Assembly (NCBI RefSeq): GCF_018403185.1
Contig: NZ_BOSE01000003.1
Coordinates: 186,001-250,000, forward strand
From: Paenibacillus montaniterrae
GTDB lineage: Bacteria; Bacillota; Bacilli; Paenibacillales; Paenibacillaceae
Direction of reading: 5' to 3'
DNA: 64,000 nucleotides
Positions 35,297-44,361 of this stretch are shown piece by piece (position 1 is the stretch's first letter; each line of letters opens with the position of its first letter). The notes under the pieces are model-generated. The model saw nothing but the letters and a program-made list of their open reading frames with translations. It made no database searches and was not told the origin of the DNA. Position numbers and translations under genes: made by a program.

Positions 35297-37285
35297 ATGG
35301 ATGCAGACACTCGAATCAGACTTTGGAACCATTCACATGTGCAAATTATAGATGTCCGCCACATCGTATTGAGCAGCAGGCAGCAGCTAAATCATTATCG
35401 TCTGCCCTCTAGCGCATTGCTGTATGTAGTGAATGGGCAGGCAGCCATACAATGGGATGAGCTGCATATGAAGGCCAAAGCCAATATGCTGCTGCACGGC
35501 GGCAAAGGAATTAGCATAAGCATTCATGCGGAGGAATCATTTCATTATTTTCTCATTTTATATCGAGCAGCGTTGCCAATGCTCGCCACTCGCGAGCTGC
35601 ATCGGCTGCTGGAGCAGGAGAATCCGTTTCAGGAGCAGTTCAGCTTCGTATGCGCTCATCCGGCGCTCATGCAGCGGAAGCTGCTGGAAATGGAGGCGGC
35701 CTGGAGCTCTCCTCATACACGCAGTCGCCTGCTGACACGCTCCTTGTTCTATCATATTATTCATGAAGTGCTTTGGCAGCTGGAGGAGCAAAAGGTAGAA
35801 ATAGCAGCACCTGACCCAATTTATCAGGCTGTTCGCTATATCGAGCAGCATTATATGGAGTCTATTACACTGGAGCATTTAGCAGAGCAGCTGCAGTGCA
35901 GCGCTCGTATGCTGCTTAGAAAATTTAAGGCTGCCTTCCAGACTACTCCAATTGATTATCTAATTAGCGTAAGGCTTGAGCAAGCGAAGAAGCTGTTAAT
36001 AGAATCAAGTCTTTCCATCAAGGATATTTCACATAGCGTGGGCTATGACGATTATTATTATTTCAGTAGGCTATTCAAGAAAAATACTGGTCTGTCTCCG
36101 GTAAAATATCGTATGCTGCGTGAAAATGATAGGCAAATGCCATATAATCCATCCCTGCTGTCCATATCGTCTATTGCTGAAAAAACAGTACAGCGATATG
36201 TTATTAAAGAGATTAAGAATCATTCTCAATACACAAAAAAGGGAGAGTTATCAATGTACAGCAAGTCAAGACGATCGCTGGCGATTATGGCAATTTGCCT
36301 TGTTATGCTGCTAAGCGCATGCGGTGGAGGTACGACTAATTCCAAAGCGAATAATGGGGGAAATGCTGCAACGAACAGCAATGCTGCAACAACACCTAGC
36401 GCTGCGGCAGGAGATAGCAATGCAGCAGAAGGAAACAGCGCGGATACTCGTGTCGTTAAGCATGCGATGGGCGAGGAAACAATAGTTGGCACGCCGGAGC
36501 GTGTTGTAATCCTTACGAATGAAGGAACAGAGGCGCTACTGGCGGTTGGCGTTAAGCCGGTCGGAGCGGTGCAATCTTGGGTTGGCGATCCTTGGTATGA
36601 GCATATTGCCGAAAGCATGGAAGGAGTAGAGGTGGTAGGTGATGAGCTGCAGCCTAATATCGAGCTGATCGCAAGCCTGAAGCCGGATCTCATTATCGGC
36701 AACAAGGTGAGACAGGAAAAGATTTATGAGCAGCTGAAGGAAATTGCGCCTACCGTATTCTCCGAGGATTTAGCGGGCGATTGGAAAATCAACTTTGATC
36801 TGTACATGGAGGCGCTAGGCAAGCAGGAAGAAGGCGAGCAGCTAATGGCTGAATTTGATAAGCGGGTAGCGGAAGCAAGCGTTAAACTGGCAGACAAGCT
36901 GGACACCGAGGTGTCGATTGTTCGCTTCACGGCTTCCCAGGTTCGCATTTATCAGAAGCAAACCTTTTCTGGCGTTTTGCTGGAGCAGCTTGGTTTTGCC
37001 AGACCAGCAGCGCAGGATAAGGACGCATTTATCGAGGTAATGTCCAAGGAAACGATCCCGAGTATGGATGGAGACGTTATGTTCTACTTCGTATCCGAGG
37101 AGCCTGGCAAAACAGATGCCGCCAAGGTTGTGGAGGAATGGATGAATGACCCGCTGTTCAAAAATTTGAACGTGGTCAAAAACAATAAAGTGATTCAAGT
37201 CGATGAAGGAATTTGGAACACGGCTGGAGGCTACAAGGCAGCAAATCTGCTGCTGGATGAAATTATTGCTTATTTTGAAAAGTAG
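35297..37285 (+). CDS. AraC regulator fused to siderophore-binding protein
   Basis: One open frame of 662 residues joins two usually separate proteins. Start chosen at ATG 35297 behind GGGAGGG; TTG 35264 overlaps the promoter. Residues 1-170 are a cupin-like sensor region, about 175-280 an AraC DNA-binding domain (ITLEHLAEQLQCSARMLLRK, IKDISHSVGYDDYYYFSRLF), about 281-319 a linker without a recognised domain, and 320-662 a FeuA/FecB-type periplasmic-binding domain (TPERVVILTNEGTEALLAVG, LKPDLIIGN). The binding domain keeps a complete lipoprotein signal. B. subtilis Btr is a similar AraC-binding-protein fusion that senses bacillibactin, but without such a signal inside. It lies under a Fur box and before two FecCD permeases. 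A frameshift joining two genes is an alternative. Confidence 0.8.
   Translation: MDADTRIRLWNHSHVQIIDVRHIVLSSRQQLNHYRLPSSALLYVVNGQAAIQWDELHMKAKANMLLHGGKGISISIHAEESFHYFLILYRAALPMLATRELHRLLEQENPFQEQFSFVCAHPALMQRKLLEMEAAWSSPHTRSRLLTRSLFYHIIHEVLWQLEEQKVEIAAPDPIYQAVRYIEQHYMESITLEHLAEQLQCSARMLLRKFKAAFQTTPIDYLISVRLEQAKKLLIESSLSIKDISHSVGYDDYYYFSRLFKKNTGLSPVKYRMLRENDRQMPYNPSLLSISSIAEKTVQRYVIKEIKNHSQYTKKGELSMYSKSRRSLAIMAICLVMLLSACGGGTTNSKANNGGNAATNSNAATTPSAAAGDSNAAEGNSADTRVVKHAMGEETIVGTPERVVILTNEGTEALLAVGVKPVGAVQSWVGDPWYEHIAESMEGVEVVGDELQPNIELIASLKPDLIIGNKVRQEKIYEQLKEIAPTVFSEDLAGDWKINFDLYMEALGKQEEGEQLMAEFDKRVAEASVKLADKLDTEVSIVRFTASQVRIYQKQTFSGVLLEQLGFARPAAQDKDAFIEVMSKETIPSMDGDVMFYFVSEEPGKTDAAKVVEEWMNDPLFKNLNVVKNNKVIQVDEGIWNTAGGYKAANLLLDEIIAYFEK
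36254..37285 (+). other. Possible internal translation unit: siderophore-binding lipoprotein
   Basis: The in-frame ATG at 36254 has its own ribosome site (GGGAGAG) and begins MYSKSRRSLAIMAICLVMLL followed by SACGGG: a lysine/arginine start, a hydrophobic core and the lipobox LLSAC with Cys23. Started here, the product is an ordinary 343-residue lipid-anchored binding protein, the missing partner for the two FecCD permeases downstream. Whether the cell makes this form, the fused regulator or both is not decidable from sequence. Confidence 0.6.
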
Positions 37286-37296
37286 CAGGAGAATGG

Positions 37297-38307
37297 ATGA
37301 TGGATTATAAGGCGAAAAGCAAAGGGAGATTGCTAGTCTGGCTCATTTTGCTAACCGTAGGACTGCTGGCGAGCATGCTTGCCAGTGTTCTATTTGGGCT
37401 GCACACCTTCGGGGTCAACGATGTGTGGCGGGCCTATACCGCATTTGACGGTTCCAATGAGCAATTGATTATTACGACGACGCGTGTGCCGAGAGCGCTA
37501 ATTGCCGCCGTCGTTGGCGGCAGCCTCGCTGTTGCTGGTGCGATTATGCAGGCGCTGACGCGGAATATTCTCGCATCGCCTTCTATTTTTGGAATCAATT
37601 CAGGCGCTTCATTGTTCGTCGTCGCTGCACTTGCTTTTTGGGGCTCTTCCCTGGGGCTGAGCGATTTGATTTGGTTTGCGCTGGCCGGAGCGGGAGCAGC
37701 GGCTGTCATTGTCTATATGCTGGGCAGCGAAGCGGGGCGAGTGGAGCCTTCGCGTCTAGCGCTGGCTGGAGCAGCACTTGCTGCCTTTGCCACCTCGATG
37801 ACATCGGGGCTGATCTTGATTAACAAGCAATCGCTTGAGGATGCGCTTTTTTGGATGATTGGCTCTGTTTCGGGCCGCAGCATTGACCATCTGCTGCTCG
37901 TGCTGCCCTATATCGGAGTTGGTGCCGTATGCTGCTTGTTCTTGCCTAACGCCTTGAATATTATGGCGCTTGGAGAAGAAAGCGCACAAGGCTTGGGCCT
38001 GCGCACGAAATATGCTCAGCTGCTTGCTGTAGCTGTCGTTATCCTGCTTGCTGGCAGTGCGGTGTCGGCCGCGGGGCCAATCGCCTTTATCGGCTTGATT
38101 GTTCCTCATCTTTGCCGGGCATGGACAGGCAATGATCACCGCCTGCTGCTGCCATACTGCGCAGTAGGCGGAGCGATGCTGCTCGTTGCAGCCGACACTG
38201 CTTCACGCTTCGTCATACCAGGCAAGGAAGTGCCGGTCGGCATTGCAACTGTATTGCTTGGCGTGCCTTTTTTGATCAAGGTAGCGAGGGGGAGAAGGCA
38301 TGGTTAG
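37297..38307 (+). CDS. Iron-siderophore ABC permease, FecCD family
   Basis: A 336-residue membrane permease with about nine hydrophobic helices. Family features are TRVPRALIAAVVGGSLAVAG, QALTRNILASPSIFGINSGA and the late GPIAFIGLIVPHLCRAWTG segment. It follows the binding-protein gene by 11 bases and overlaps the next permease gene by eight, so all belong to one operon under the Fur-type promoter. With the next protein it forms the membrane channel for a ferric siderophore or haem-like iron complex. The ATPase is not encoded nearby; many Bacillales share a YusV/FhuC-type ATPase. Confidence 0.93.
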   Translation: MMDYKAKSKGRLLVWLILLTVGLLASMLASVLFGLHTFGVNDVWRAYTAFDGSNEQLIITTTRVPRALIAAVVGGSLAVAGAIMQALTRNILASPSIFGINSGASLFVVAALAFWGSSLGLSDLIWFALAGAGAAAVIVYMLGSEAGRVEPSRLALAGAALAAFATSMTSGLILINKQSLEDALFWMIGSVSGRSIDHLLLVLPYIGVGAVCCLFLPNALNIMALGEESAQGLGLRTKYAQLLAVAVVILLAGSAVSAAGPIAFIGLIVPHLCRAWTGNDHRLLLPYCAVGGAMLLVAADTASRFVIPGKEVPVGIATVLLGVPFLIKVARGRRHG

Positions 38308-39298
38308 CATGAAGCGGCGGCGCATCATTATTTTAGTTCTGCTATTTCCGGTTATGCTGCTTACGGCGCTTATTTCGTTGTCCTTAGGCTCGATGCATAT
38401 CCCGTTCAAGCAGGTGCTGCTTTCCCTGTTCGCCAGCGGCTATAGCGATGCGGAGATGATTATTATTCAGTTTAGACTGCCGCGCATGCTGGCGGCGCTG
38501 CTTGTTGGCGCCGCACTGGCTGTTGCGGGAGCGCTGCTGCAGGGCATTATTCGCAATCCGCTGGCATCGCCTGACGTTATAGGCGTAACAGGAGGAGCTT
38601 CTGTCAGCGTTGTAGCGTTTATGACCTTTGCCGCCGGCATGAGCATCCACTGGGTTCCGTTCGTCGCGATTGCTGGCGCAATGGTTACGGCTGCAATCAA
38701 CTATGCTTTTGCCTGGCGTGAAGGCGTGTCGCCCTATCGGCTGGTGATGATCGGCATTGGCATTTCAACCGCTGCTGGAGCATTGACGACATTGCTGCTT
38801 ATAAGCGGCCCTGCTTACTTGGCGGCACAGGTGCTGAACTGGACAACTGGCAGCTTGTACGGCACAAACTGGTCATATATAGACGCCTTTTGGCCATGGA
38901 TCGTACTGTTTCTGCTGCTGTCTTATTTAGCTGCAAGAGAGCTGAATATCCAGTCGCTTGGCGATGAAACGGCGGCAGGCCTTGGCAGCCGCCTGCAGCT
39001 TAGCAGATTGCTAAGCCTGCTCATTAGTGTTGTGCTGGCAGGTGCTGCGGTCGGGATTGCAGGCGGGCTGTCCTTTATTGGCCTGCTCGCTCCGCATATT
39101 GCCCGAAGCCTAGTAGGCAACTCCTATCGTCTGCTGCTGCCTGCTGCCGCAGCGGTCGGGGCCATTATATTGCTGCTGGCAGATTTGGCGGGAAGAATGC
39201 TGTTTCAGCCACTGGATGTTCCGGCAGGTGTATTTACAGCCGCAGTTGGCACGCCGTTTTTCCTGTACCTGCTGCTGCGCAAGCGTCGTGCAAAATAA
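38300..39298 (+). CDS. Iron-siderophore ABC permease, FecCD family (second subunit)
   Basis: A 332-residue FecCD permease, the partner of the overlapping upstream protein. It shows FRLPRMLAALLVGAALAVAG, GIIRNPLASPDVIGVTGGAS and GGLSFIGLLAPHIARSLVGN, the last being the conserved coupling region. Start at ATG 38300 inside the previous gene; an alternative ATG lies three codons later. It is the last gene of the iron operon, followed by a strong terminator. Confidence 0.93.
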   Translation: MVSMKRRRIIILVLLFPVMLLTALISLSLGSMHIPFKQVLLSLFASGYSDAEMIIIQFRLPRMLAALLVGAALAVAGALLQGIIRNPLASPDVIGVTGGASVSVVAFMTFAAGMSIHWVPFVAIAGAMVTAAINYAFAWREGVSPYRLVMIGIGISTAAGALTTLLLISGPAYLAAQVLNWTTGSLYGTNWSYIDAFWPWIVLFLLLSYLAARELNIQSLGDETAAGLGSRLQLSRLLSLLISVVLAGAAVGIAGGLSFIGLLAPHIARSLVGNSYRLLLPAAAAVGAIILLLADLAGRMLFQPLDVPAGVFTAAVGTPFFLYLLLRKRRAK

Positions 39299-39300
39299 CA

Positions 39301-39346
39301 GGTGCTCAGAAAGTCGAGGAAAGCTGACTTTCTGAGCACCTTTTTT
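39301..39346. terminator. Strong terminator of the iron-uptake operon
   Basis: A 15-bp perfect inverted repeat GGTGCTCAGAAAGTC / GACTTTCTGAGCACC with a ten-base loop, followed by TTTTTTG. Confidence 0.92.
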
Positions 39347-39379
39347 GTCTCGCTTGATCATTCAGCGCTTCGGCTCCAA

Positions 39380-39943
39380 TCAAGCCTTGACTGGTTTAAT
39401 CGACAGCCCTTGCTCGAGCCGCTCATTTAATTGCTCGGCCAGCTCTACAAGCTCCATTGGCGTTGCAATTGTATAATCAGGAACCTCAAGATCATCAGTT
39501 GGCGTTTTCGGATAGCGCGGCGTCCAGCTTAAATGAACACTCGTAATGCCAAGCTGATTAGCGCCTTTAACGTCCCGACTCAAATTGTTGCCGACCATAA
39601 TGATGCGGCTGCGATCATCATCCGTTAAATCGAGCGAGCCAATCGCTGCTTTAAACATGCGCGGGCTAGGCTTATATACTCGCACCATTTCCGAGTAGGT
39701 CAGCGTGGTGAAGCAATCGTATATGCCGTTTTGCGTCAAAATATTTTTAAAGGATTGTGCGAGGCCATCCGCAACAATCGCCAGCGTAAAGCCGCGCTTA
39801 TGCAATTCCTTAACCATCGTATCGGCGCCAGGTATGACATCGGCTGAAAGTACCACTTCATGCTCATCGCGGATCTCGGTGCTTTCATCTATAATCGTAT
39901 CTCCACTATCCAAAAAAATAATTAGCTGCTTAGTCATCATCAC
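39380..39943 (-). CDS. HAD-superfamily protein with altered first motif
   Basis: A 187-residue HAD-like protein. Motif II is probably in FTLAIVADGLAQSF, motif III lysine in VYKPSPRMFKAA, and motif IV in IIMVGNNLSRDVKGANQLGI. Motif I reads FLDSGDTIID: the nucleophile Asp is present, but the usual second Asp (DxDxT, the acid/base in phosphatases) is Gly. The protein may therefore be a weak phosphatase or bind phospho-ligands. Near-C-terminal GANQLGITSVHLSW is typical of HAD subfamily IA. Start is GTG 39943 or the ATG next to it. It is the last leftward gene before a convergent terminator. Confidence 0.8.
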   Translation of the reverse strand: MMMTKQLIIFLDSGDTIIDESTEIRDEHEVVLSADVIPGADTMVKELHKRGFTLAIVADGLAQSFKNILTQNGIYDCFTTLTYSEMVRVYKPSPRMFKAAIGSLDLTDDDRSRIIMVGNNLSRDVKGANQLGITSVHLSWTPRYPKTPTDDLEVPDYTIATPMELVELAEQLNERLEQGLSIKPVKA

Positions 39944-39996
39944 TCACCCTATCTCTCTAGTTATACTTGCAAAGCCAGCACTCTATCTATCTTTCA

Positions 39997-40551
39997 TTAT
40001 CGCGTCAAAGGCTTGCTCTGTCCATTCTTATCGCTGCTTGCAGCAGCAGCGTTGGCTGCCGCCTGCAAGCATTCCTGCTGCTGCTCTCGCTTCTCAACCC
40101 ATTCGCCCAGCTTTAGAAAGATATGAGCCACAATTAATGCAAAAATAACGAGGGTATAGAAGCCGGCGCCAATGCCGATCCCGATGCCACCGGCAAAGAA
40201 GATCATGGCAGCAGAGGTCAAGCCGCTTATTTTCACGCCATCCTTCAGAATGACGCCAGCTCCGATAAAGCCGAGGCCAGTGACGATTTGCGCGGCAAGC
40301 CGCATCGGATCCATCATCGTATGCTCGCGCAAGCCTGCATACAGCGTCACGCTTTGGATCGAAACGATTGTAATTAAAGTAGAAGCAGCAGCGACAAACA
40401 TATACGTCTTGACGCCCGCAGGCTTATGCTTATGTGTGCGATTTAGACCGATGCAGAAGCCAAGTATGCAGCTGACAAGTATTCTCATCAGCCACTCATA
40501 CTCTCCTAGCCAGGCCACGATGAGCTGATCGGCAAACAACACGACTTTCAC
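39997..40551 (-). CDS. MgtC/SapB-family membrane protein
   Basis: A 184-residue protein with four to five membrane helices, typical MgtC N-terminal domain. The family features MRILVSCILGFCIGLNRTHK, AAQIVTGLGFIGAGVILKDG and GLTSAAMIFFAGGIGIGIGA are present. The family helps bacteria in low magnesium or acid and can act on the F-type ATPase. No C-terminal ACT-like domain is present; the last 40 residues are glutamine/alanine rich. Starts GTG 40551 and GTG 40542 are both possible; the second has better spacing to AAAGGA. No clear link with neighbours. Confidence 0.9.
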   Translation of the reverse strand: MKVVLFADQLIVAWLGEYEWLMRILVSCILGFCIGLNRTHKHKPAGVKTYMFVAAASTLITIVSIQSVTLYAGLREHTMMDPMRLAAQIVTGLGFIGAGVILKDGVKISGLTSAAMIFFAGGIGIGIGAGFYTLVIFALIVAHIFLKLGEWVEKREQQQECLQAAANAAAASSDKNGQSKPLTR

Positions 40552-40590
40552 TTCCTTTACGCTTCTATGAACAGAAGCACCAGAGCGCCA

Positions 40591-42168
40591 TTACTGATTT
40601 ACTTTGGCGTAGGCTTCCTCATATTCTGCAATAATTTTCGCACCGCCGCGCTCGAGCCAAGTATTAACCTCGGCCTTCCATTGCTCCTCTGTAATCGAGC
40701 CCATTACAAATTTAATGTGCGCGTCAGTTAGAATCGTTTCAAGCTGCGCTCCTTGCTCAAGGTATGTTTCCGAAATTAACGGCATCGTTGGATCAGCAAC
40801 GCCATATTGCACATTCTCTTCATTAAGCTTGACCTCCAGCATTTGCAGCTCCGTTTGTTCTCCTGGAATCGCATTGGTAGCAGCCATAAGCGTCGCAAGT
40901 GGAGCGGCATATGCAGCGCCAATTTCAATTGCCGGAGCATCGCTGTTAACCTCCAGCACCACTGCTTTTCCGTCTACGACCTCATAATTGACGCCTTCAA
41001 CTCCCCATTGGAACAGGTTGGAGATTTCTTCACCAGCCAAATCATCAAAAAACTTCAGCACTCTTAGCAAATGCTCTTCCGTTTTAATGCTTGACTTAGG
41101 GAACAGGAAGAAGCCGTTATGACCGCCCTCCATATTGATGCGCTTGCCATGCTCGCCCTCCAAAATGCTGAGCATGCTGAAGGAAGCTTCCTCGCCCAAA
41201 TTTTCTTTAGCCGCGGTATCCAGTACAATTGTTGAGCCTGTAACGTCTATCCGCACACCAGCCTGGCCAGTCTCAACCGCACCGCTCCATTGCGCACGGT
41301 CGACCACAGCGAAGTCGCGATTCATAAGTCCTTCATCATATAGCTTCTTCTCAAATTTAAGCGCATTTAGAAACTCTTCGGTCTGCACATCTCTAATAAA
41401 TTTTCCATCCTCGACCTTCCACTGGTTAGGGGCGCCGAAATATGGAGCAAACCATACCCCAACTTCCTTGGCGCTTAGACCATAGGTGTCATGCTTGTTA
41501 TTGCCGTCAGGGTCATTGTTTTTGAAGGCAACCAGCATATTGTAGAACTCGTCAATCGTTTTTGGCTCTTCCATATTCAGATTCGCCAACCAATCCGCAC
41601 GGTATTGAATCGCACGGCGGGCAAGCGCTCGTTCTCTTGGCAGGCCGTATATTTTGCCCTCATAGCTAATGTTCTCATAAATAACCGGATTGATTTTGCT
41701 CAAATTCGGGAACTGGTCGAGATAAGGGCCGATTTCCCAAAATACGCCGCTTTGAATCGCGTTAATAACGTATGGCAGCTTTTGATGTCTTCTTGGAATC
41801 GGAAAGGCATCCGGCATATCATCAGATGCGATCATAACGGGCAGCTTTTCCTCAAAGGCGCTGCCTGGCAGGGCGCTAATCGTTAGCTTCGTATTGGTGA
41901 CGCTTTCAATATAGGTTTGAATTTCATTGTTTGGCGCAGGAAATTCAACGCCGTCAAAGTTGTAAATCAAGCTGATCGGAAAAGGCTCTTCCTCGCCTTC
42001 TGTTGAGTTTGCTCCTTGATTCGCATTGGAAGAAACGGGTGAAGCTGTCGGTCCGTTATTGGCTGGCTTTGTACCAGCACCATTGGAGCAAGCGCCGACA
42101 ATGAGCATAGCTGCGGCCAACAAAAGTGCCAGGCCTTTTTTGGAACGTACGTTAACATTCTTCAACAT
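40591..42168 (-). CDS. Extracellular sugar-binding lipoprotein (LplA type)
   Basis: A 525-residue solute-binding lipoprotein. The signal ends in the lipobox IVGAC (Cys27), followed by an asparagine/threonine/serine linker. It shares recognisable stretches with the binding protein at 11893-13476, including the KNDPDGNNKHDTYGL calcium-loop-like region and the ending with a final EQGAQLETILTDAHIKFVMG. It is last in a leftward operon after two permeases (44028 to 42228). Role: captures an oligosaccharide outside the cell for import. The ligand is unknown; no hydrolase gene is in this operon. Confidence 0.9.
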   Translation of the reverse strand: MLKNVNVRSKKGLALLLAAAMLIVGACSNGAGTKPANNGPTASPVSSNANQGANSTEGEEEPFPISLIYNFDGVEFPAPNNEIQTYIESVTNTKLTISALPGSAFEEKLPVMIASDDMPDAFPIPRRHQKLPYVINAIQSGVFWEIGPYLDQFPNLSKINPVIYENISYEGKIYGLPRERALARRAIQYRADWLANLNMEEPKTIDEFYNMLVAFKNNDPDGNNKHDTYGLSAKEVGVWFAPYFGAPNQWKVEDGKFIRDVQTEEFLNALKFEKKLYDEGLMNRDFAVVDRAQWSGAVETGQAGVRIDVTGSTIVLDTAAKENLGEEASFSMLSILEGEHGKRINMEGGHNGFFLFPKSSIKTEEHLLRVLKFFDDLAGEEISNLFQWGVEGVNYEVVDGKAVVLEVNSDAPAIEIGAAYAAPLATLMAATNAIPGEQTELQMLEVKLNEENVQYGVADPTMPLISETYLEQGAQLETILTDAHIKFVMGSITEEQWKAEVNTWLERGGAKIIAEYEEAYAKVNQ

Positions 42169-42227
42169 AACCCCTCATTTCTTGTATTTAATATATTAAA
42201 AAATGAGCCAGCTTGGCGCTGTTAAGC

Positions 42228-43076
42228 TCATCCTTTAACCGATCCTAAAAGCACGCCTTTGGCAAAATGCTTCTGCAAAAACGGGTAGACAATCATAATC
42301 GGCACGGTGGCGATGACAATAACGGCCATTTTAATAGAGTTGCCGTAATAGGTTACCGCTTCAATTTCACTCGTATCGCCAATCGAGCCGGTTGTCAAAA
42401 TGATCACCTGGCGCAAAATGACCTGCACAGGATATTTTGCCGCATCGGTTAAATAGAGAATCGCGTTAAAATATTGATTCCAAATCCCTACCGCGTAAAA
42501 CAAAGCAAAGGTTGCCATAGCAGGGAGGGAGAGAGGCAGCACAATTTTGAACAGCAGGCCAAGCTCATGACTGCCGTCGATTCTCGCAGACTCCTTAAGC
42601 TCCTCGGGAATCGCCTGAAAAAAGTTTTTCAAAATAATTAAGTTGAAGGCGCTAATCGCAGACGGAATAATTAATGCAGCCAAGGAGTTGAGCAGGCCGG
42701 TCGCCTTCACCACGAAATACGTTGGAATCATGCCGCCGCTGAACAGCATCGTGAACAGCACCATTAAAATGACCAGGTTTCTGCCGGGCAAATGCTTGTG
42801 CGATAGCGAATAAGCCATCAATGAAGTCATAATAAGCTGAAACAACGTGCCGACCAGCGTTAAAAATATCGAAACCTTCAAGCTTTGCGTAAATGTGCTT
42901 GCCGAAAAGATATAGCGATAGGCTTCCGTAGAAAACGAAGTCGGGATAACGCTAGCGCTTGTTGAGAAGGAGTTTATGACGACATATAAAAATGGAAGAA
43001 ACGAGAACAGTGAAAATAAAGTTAGAAATGTAACATTAAAGCCATCAAACAGTTTGCTTCCAAGGCTAGTTTTCAT
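42228..43076 (-). CDS. Sugar ABC transporter permease, LplC type
   Basis: A 282-residue permease with six membrane helices, EAA loop KESARIDGSHELGLLFKIVL and the ending FLQKHFAKGVLLGSVKG. It is close in layout to the protein at 10961-11845. The gene starts one base beyond the end of the LplB-type gene, with GAGGAGG inside that gene's end, so translation is coupled. Partner of the next protein in an oligosaccharide importer. Confidence 0.9.
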   Translation of the reverse strand: MKTSLGSKLFDGFNVTFLTLFSLFSFLPFLYVVINSFSTSASVIPTSFSTEAYRYIFSASTFTQSLKVSIFLTLVGTLFQLIMTSLMAYSLSHKHLPGRNLVILMVLFTMLFSGGMIPTYFVVKATGLLNSLAALIIPSAISAFNLIILKNFFQAIPEELKESARIDGSHELGLLFKIVLPLSLPAMATFALFYAVGIWNQYFNAILYLTDAAKYPVQVILRQVIILTTGSIGDTSEIEAVTYYGNSIKMAVIVIATVPIMIVYPFLQKHFAKGVLLGSVKG

Positions 43077-43077
43077 C

Positions 43078-44028
43078 CTAGTAAATGCCCTCCTCGCCTA
43101 ATTTTTTAGCTAACCAGTTGGCGCCCAGCACAAGAATCAAGCCGACCACTGATTTGAATAACCCGACCGCAGCACTATAGCTGAATTGGCCCTGCTGCAT
43201 GCCGACATAGTAGACGTATGTGTCAAAAACCTCGCCTACCCCGCGATTCAATGCGTTGACCATGAGGAAGATTTGCTCAAAGCCAAGATCAATAAAGCTG
43301 CCCAGTCGCAAAATTAATAGAATAACGATCACGCTGCGTATTCCTGGCAACGTAATATGCCATAGCAGTCGCCAGCGGCTGGCGCCGTCGATGCGAGCGG
43401 CCTCATAGAGGCTTGGGTTAATGCCAGCCAGCGCTGCTAAAAAAATGATCGTGCCCCAGCCAGCGTCCTTCCAGATCATTTGCAATATAATGAGTGGTCG
43501 GAACCAAAACTCGCTCATAAGAAATTGCACCTTCTCAAAGCCTAGCAATGCGAGCAGCTCATTGATGATTCCGCCTTCAGTCGTAAGCAAAATATAGGAA
43601 ATACCGACAACGACAACCCAGGACAGGAAGTGGGGAACATATACGAGCGTCTGCAGCGAGCGCTTGAACAGCTCTGAACGAATTTCGTTAAGCATTAGCG
43701 CCAGCACAATGGTGAGCGGGAAGAAGATCCCGGTATCCAGCAGCGCGATGTAAAGCGTGTTGCGCAGCAGCGTCCAAAACTCCGGCTCCGAGAAAAAACG
43801 CTCAAAATGTCTGAAGCCGACCCATTCGCTTCCGAATATGCCGAGGTGCGGCTGATACTTTTGGAATGCCATCAGCACGCCCCACATCGGAACATACTTG
43901 TAAATAATAAAGTAGGCCAGACCAGGCAGCATAAACAGATAGAGCCAGCGTTCCTTCCACATTCGCAGCCATAGCGGCTTTTTCTTTTCTAATCGTAATG
44001 GCGCAACGGCAGCTTCAGTTTCTGACAT
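43078..44028 (-). CDS. Sugar ABC transporter permease, LplB type
   Basis: A 316-residue permease and the first gene of the leftward LplB-LplC-binding-protein operon. It shows the family opening YLFMLPGLAYFIIYKYVPMW and EAA loop YEAARIDGASRWRLLWHITL. AGGAGGGG lies before the ATG. Upstream, the gap to 44361 contains a cre-like site (44132) suggesting catabolite control. An ATPase is again absent, as expected for importers using a shared ATPase. Confidence 0.9.
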   Translation of the reverse strand: MSETEAAVAPLRLEKKKPLWLRMWKERWLYLFMLPGLAYFIIYKYVPMWGVLMAFQKYQPHLGIFGSEWVGFRHFERFFSEPEFWTLLRNTLYIALLDTGIFFPLTIVLALMLNEIRSELFKRSLQTLVYVPHFLSWVVVVGISYILLTTEGGIINELLALLGFEKVQFLMSEFWFRPLIILQMIWKDAGWGTIIFLAALAGINPSLYEAARIDGASRWRLLWHITLPGIRSVIVILLILRLGSFIDLGFEQIFLMVNALNRGVGEVFDTYVYYVGMQQGQFSYSAAVGLFKSVVGLILVLGANWLAKKLGEEGIY

Positions 44029-44131
44029 GATGTCCCCTCCTAAAACTTTTCATAATTCTTCTTTGCTTATGCCTCCATGCACATGAAAAGTACGTCGGAA
44101 GCAAGCACTAAAACTTTTCATAGAATATAAG

Positions 44132-44143
44132 GTAAGCGCTTTC
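44132..44143 (-). promoter_or_regulatory. cre-like/LacI-type operator upstream of sugar importer
   Basis: On the minus strand this reads GAAAGCGCTTAC, close to the CcpA cre consensus TGWNANCGNTNWCA (about 12 of 14 with the flanks). It shares AAGCGCTTAC with the dyad at 62866 beside the LacI gene. Binding by CcpA or a local LacI-type regulator is inferred. Confidence 0.5.
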
Positions 44144-44221
44144 TTTAATTTATCTTAAAGCAGCATAAAAACACGGTCAATTGTAAGATTATTAGTTGCT
44201 GTAATCATCGAACAAAACAAA

Positions 44222-44267
44222 GAGGGCTAGAAAAACCGCATAAAATCAACGGTTTTTCCAGCCCTCG
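44222..44267 (-). terminator. Terminator of the EEP-jacalin gene
   Basis: GAGGGCTAGAAAAACCG pairs with CGGTTTTTCCAGCCCTC (one mismatch) around an 11-base loop; on the minus strand it is followed by TTTGTTTTG. It closes the secreted hydrolase gene that ends at 44362. Confidence 0.85.
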
Positions 44268-44361
44268 AGCAAAAAAGGCAATAAAAAAATAGCTATTCAG
44301 CCAAAAATATTATAGTTTTTTTGGGAAAATATTTACTCAAATTTAACGAGCGCATAGGAAA

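Larger units (their letters stand above)
44029..44361. promoter_or_regulatory. Intergenic region with cre-like operator and terminator
   Basis: This 333-bp gap upstream of the LplB-type gene holds a cre-like sequence at 44130-44143 (minus strand GAAAGCGCTTAC) and a strong hairpin at 44222-44267. Two copies of CTAAAACTTTTCATA-type sequence (44040 and 44108) flank it, a short direct repeat spaced 68 bp. No further gene was seen. Confidence 0.55.
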
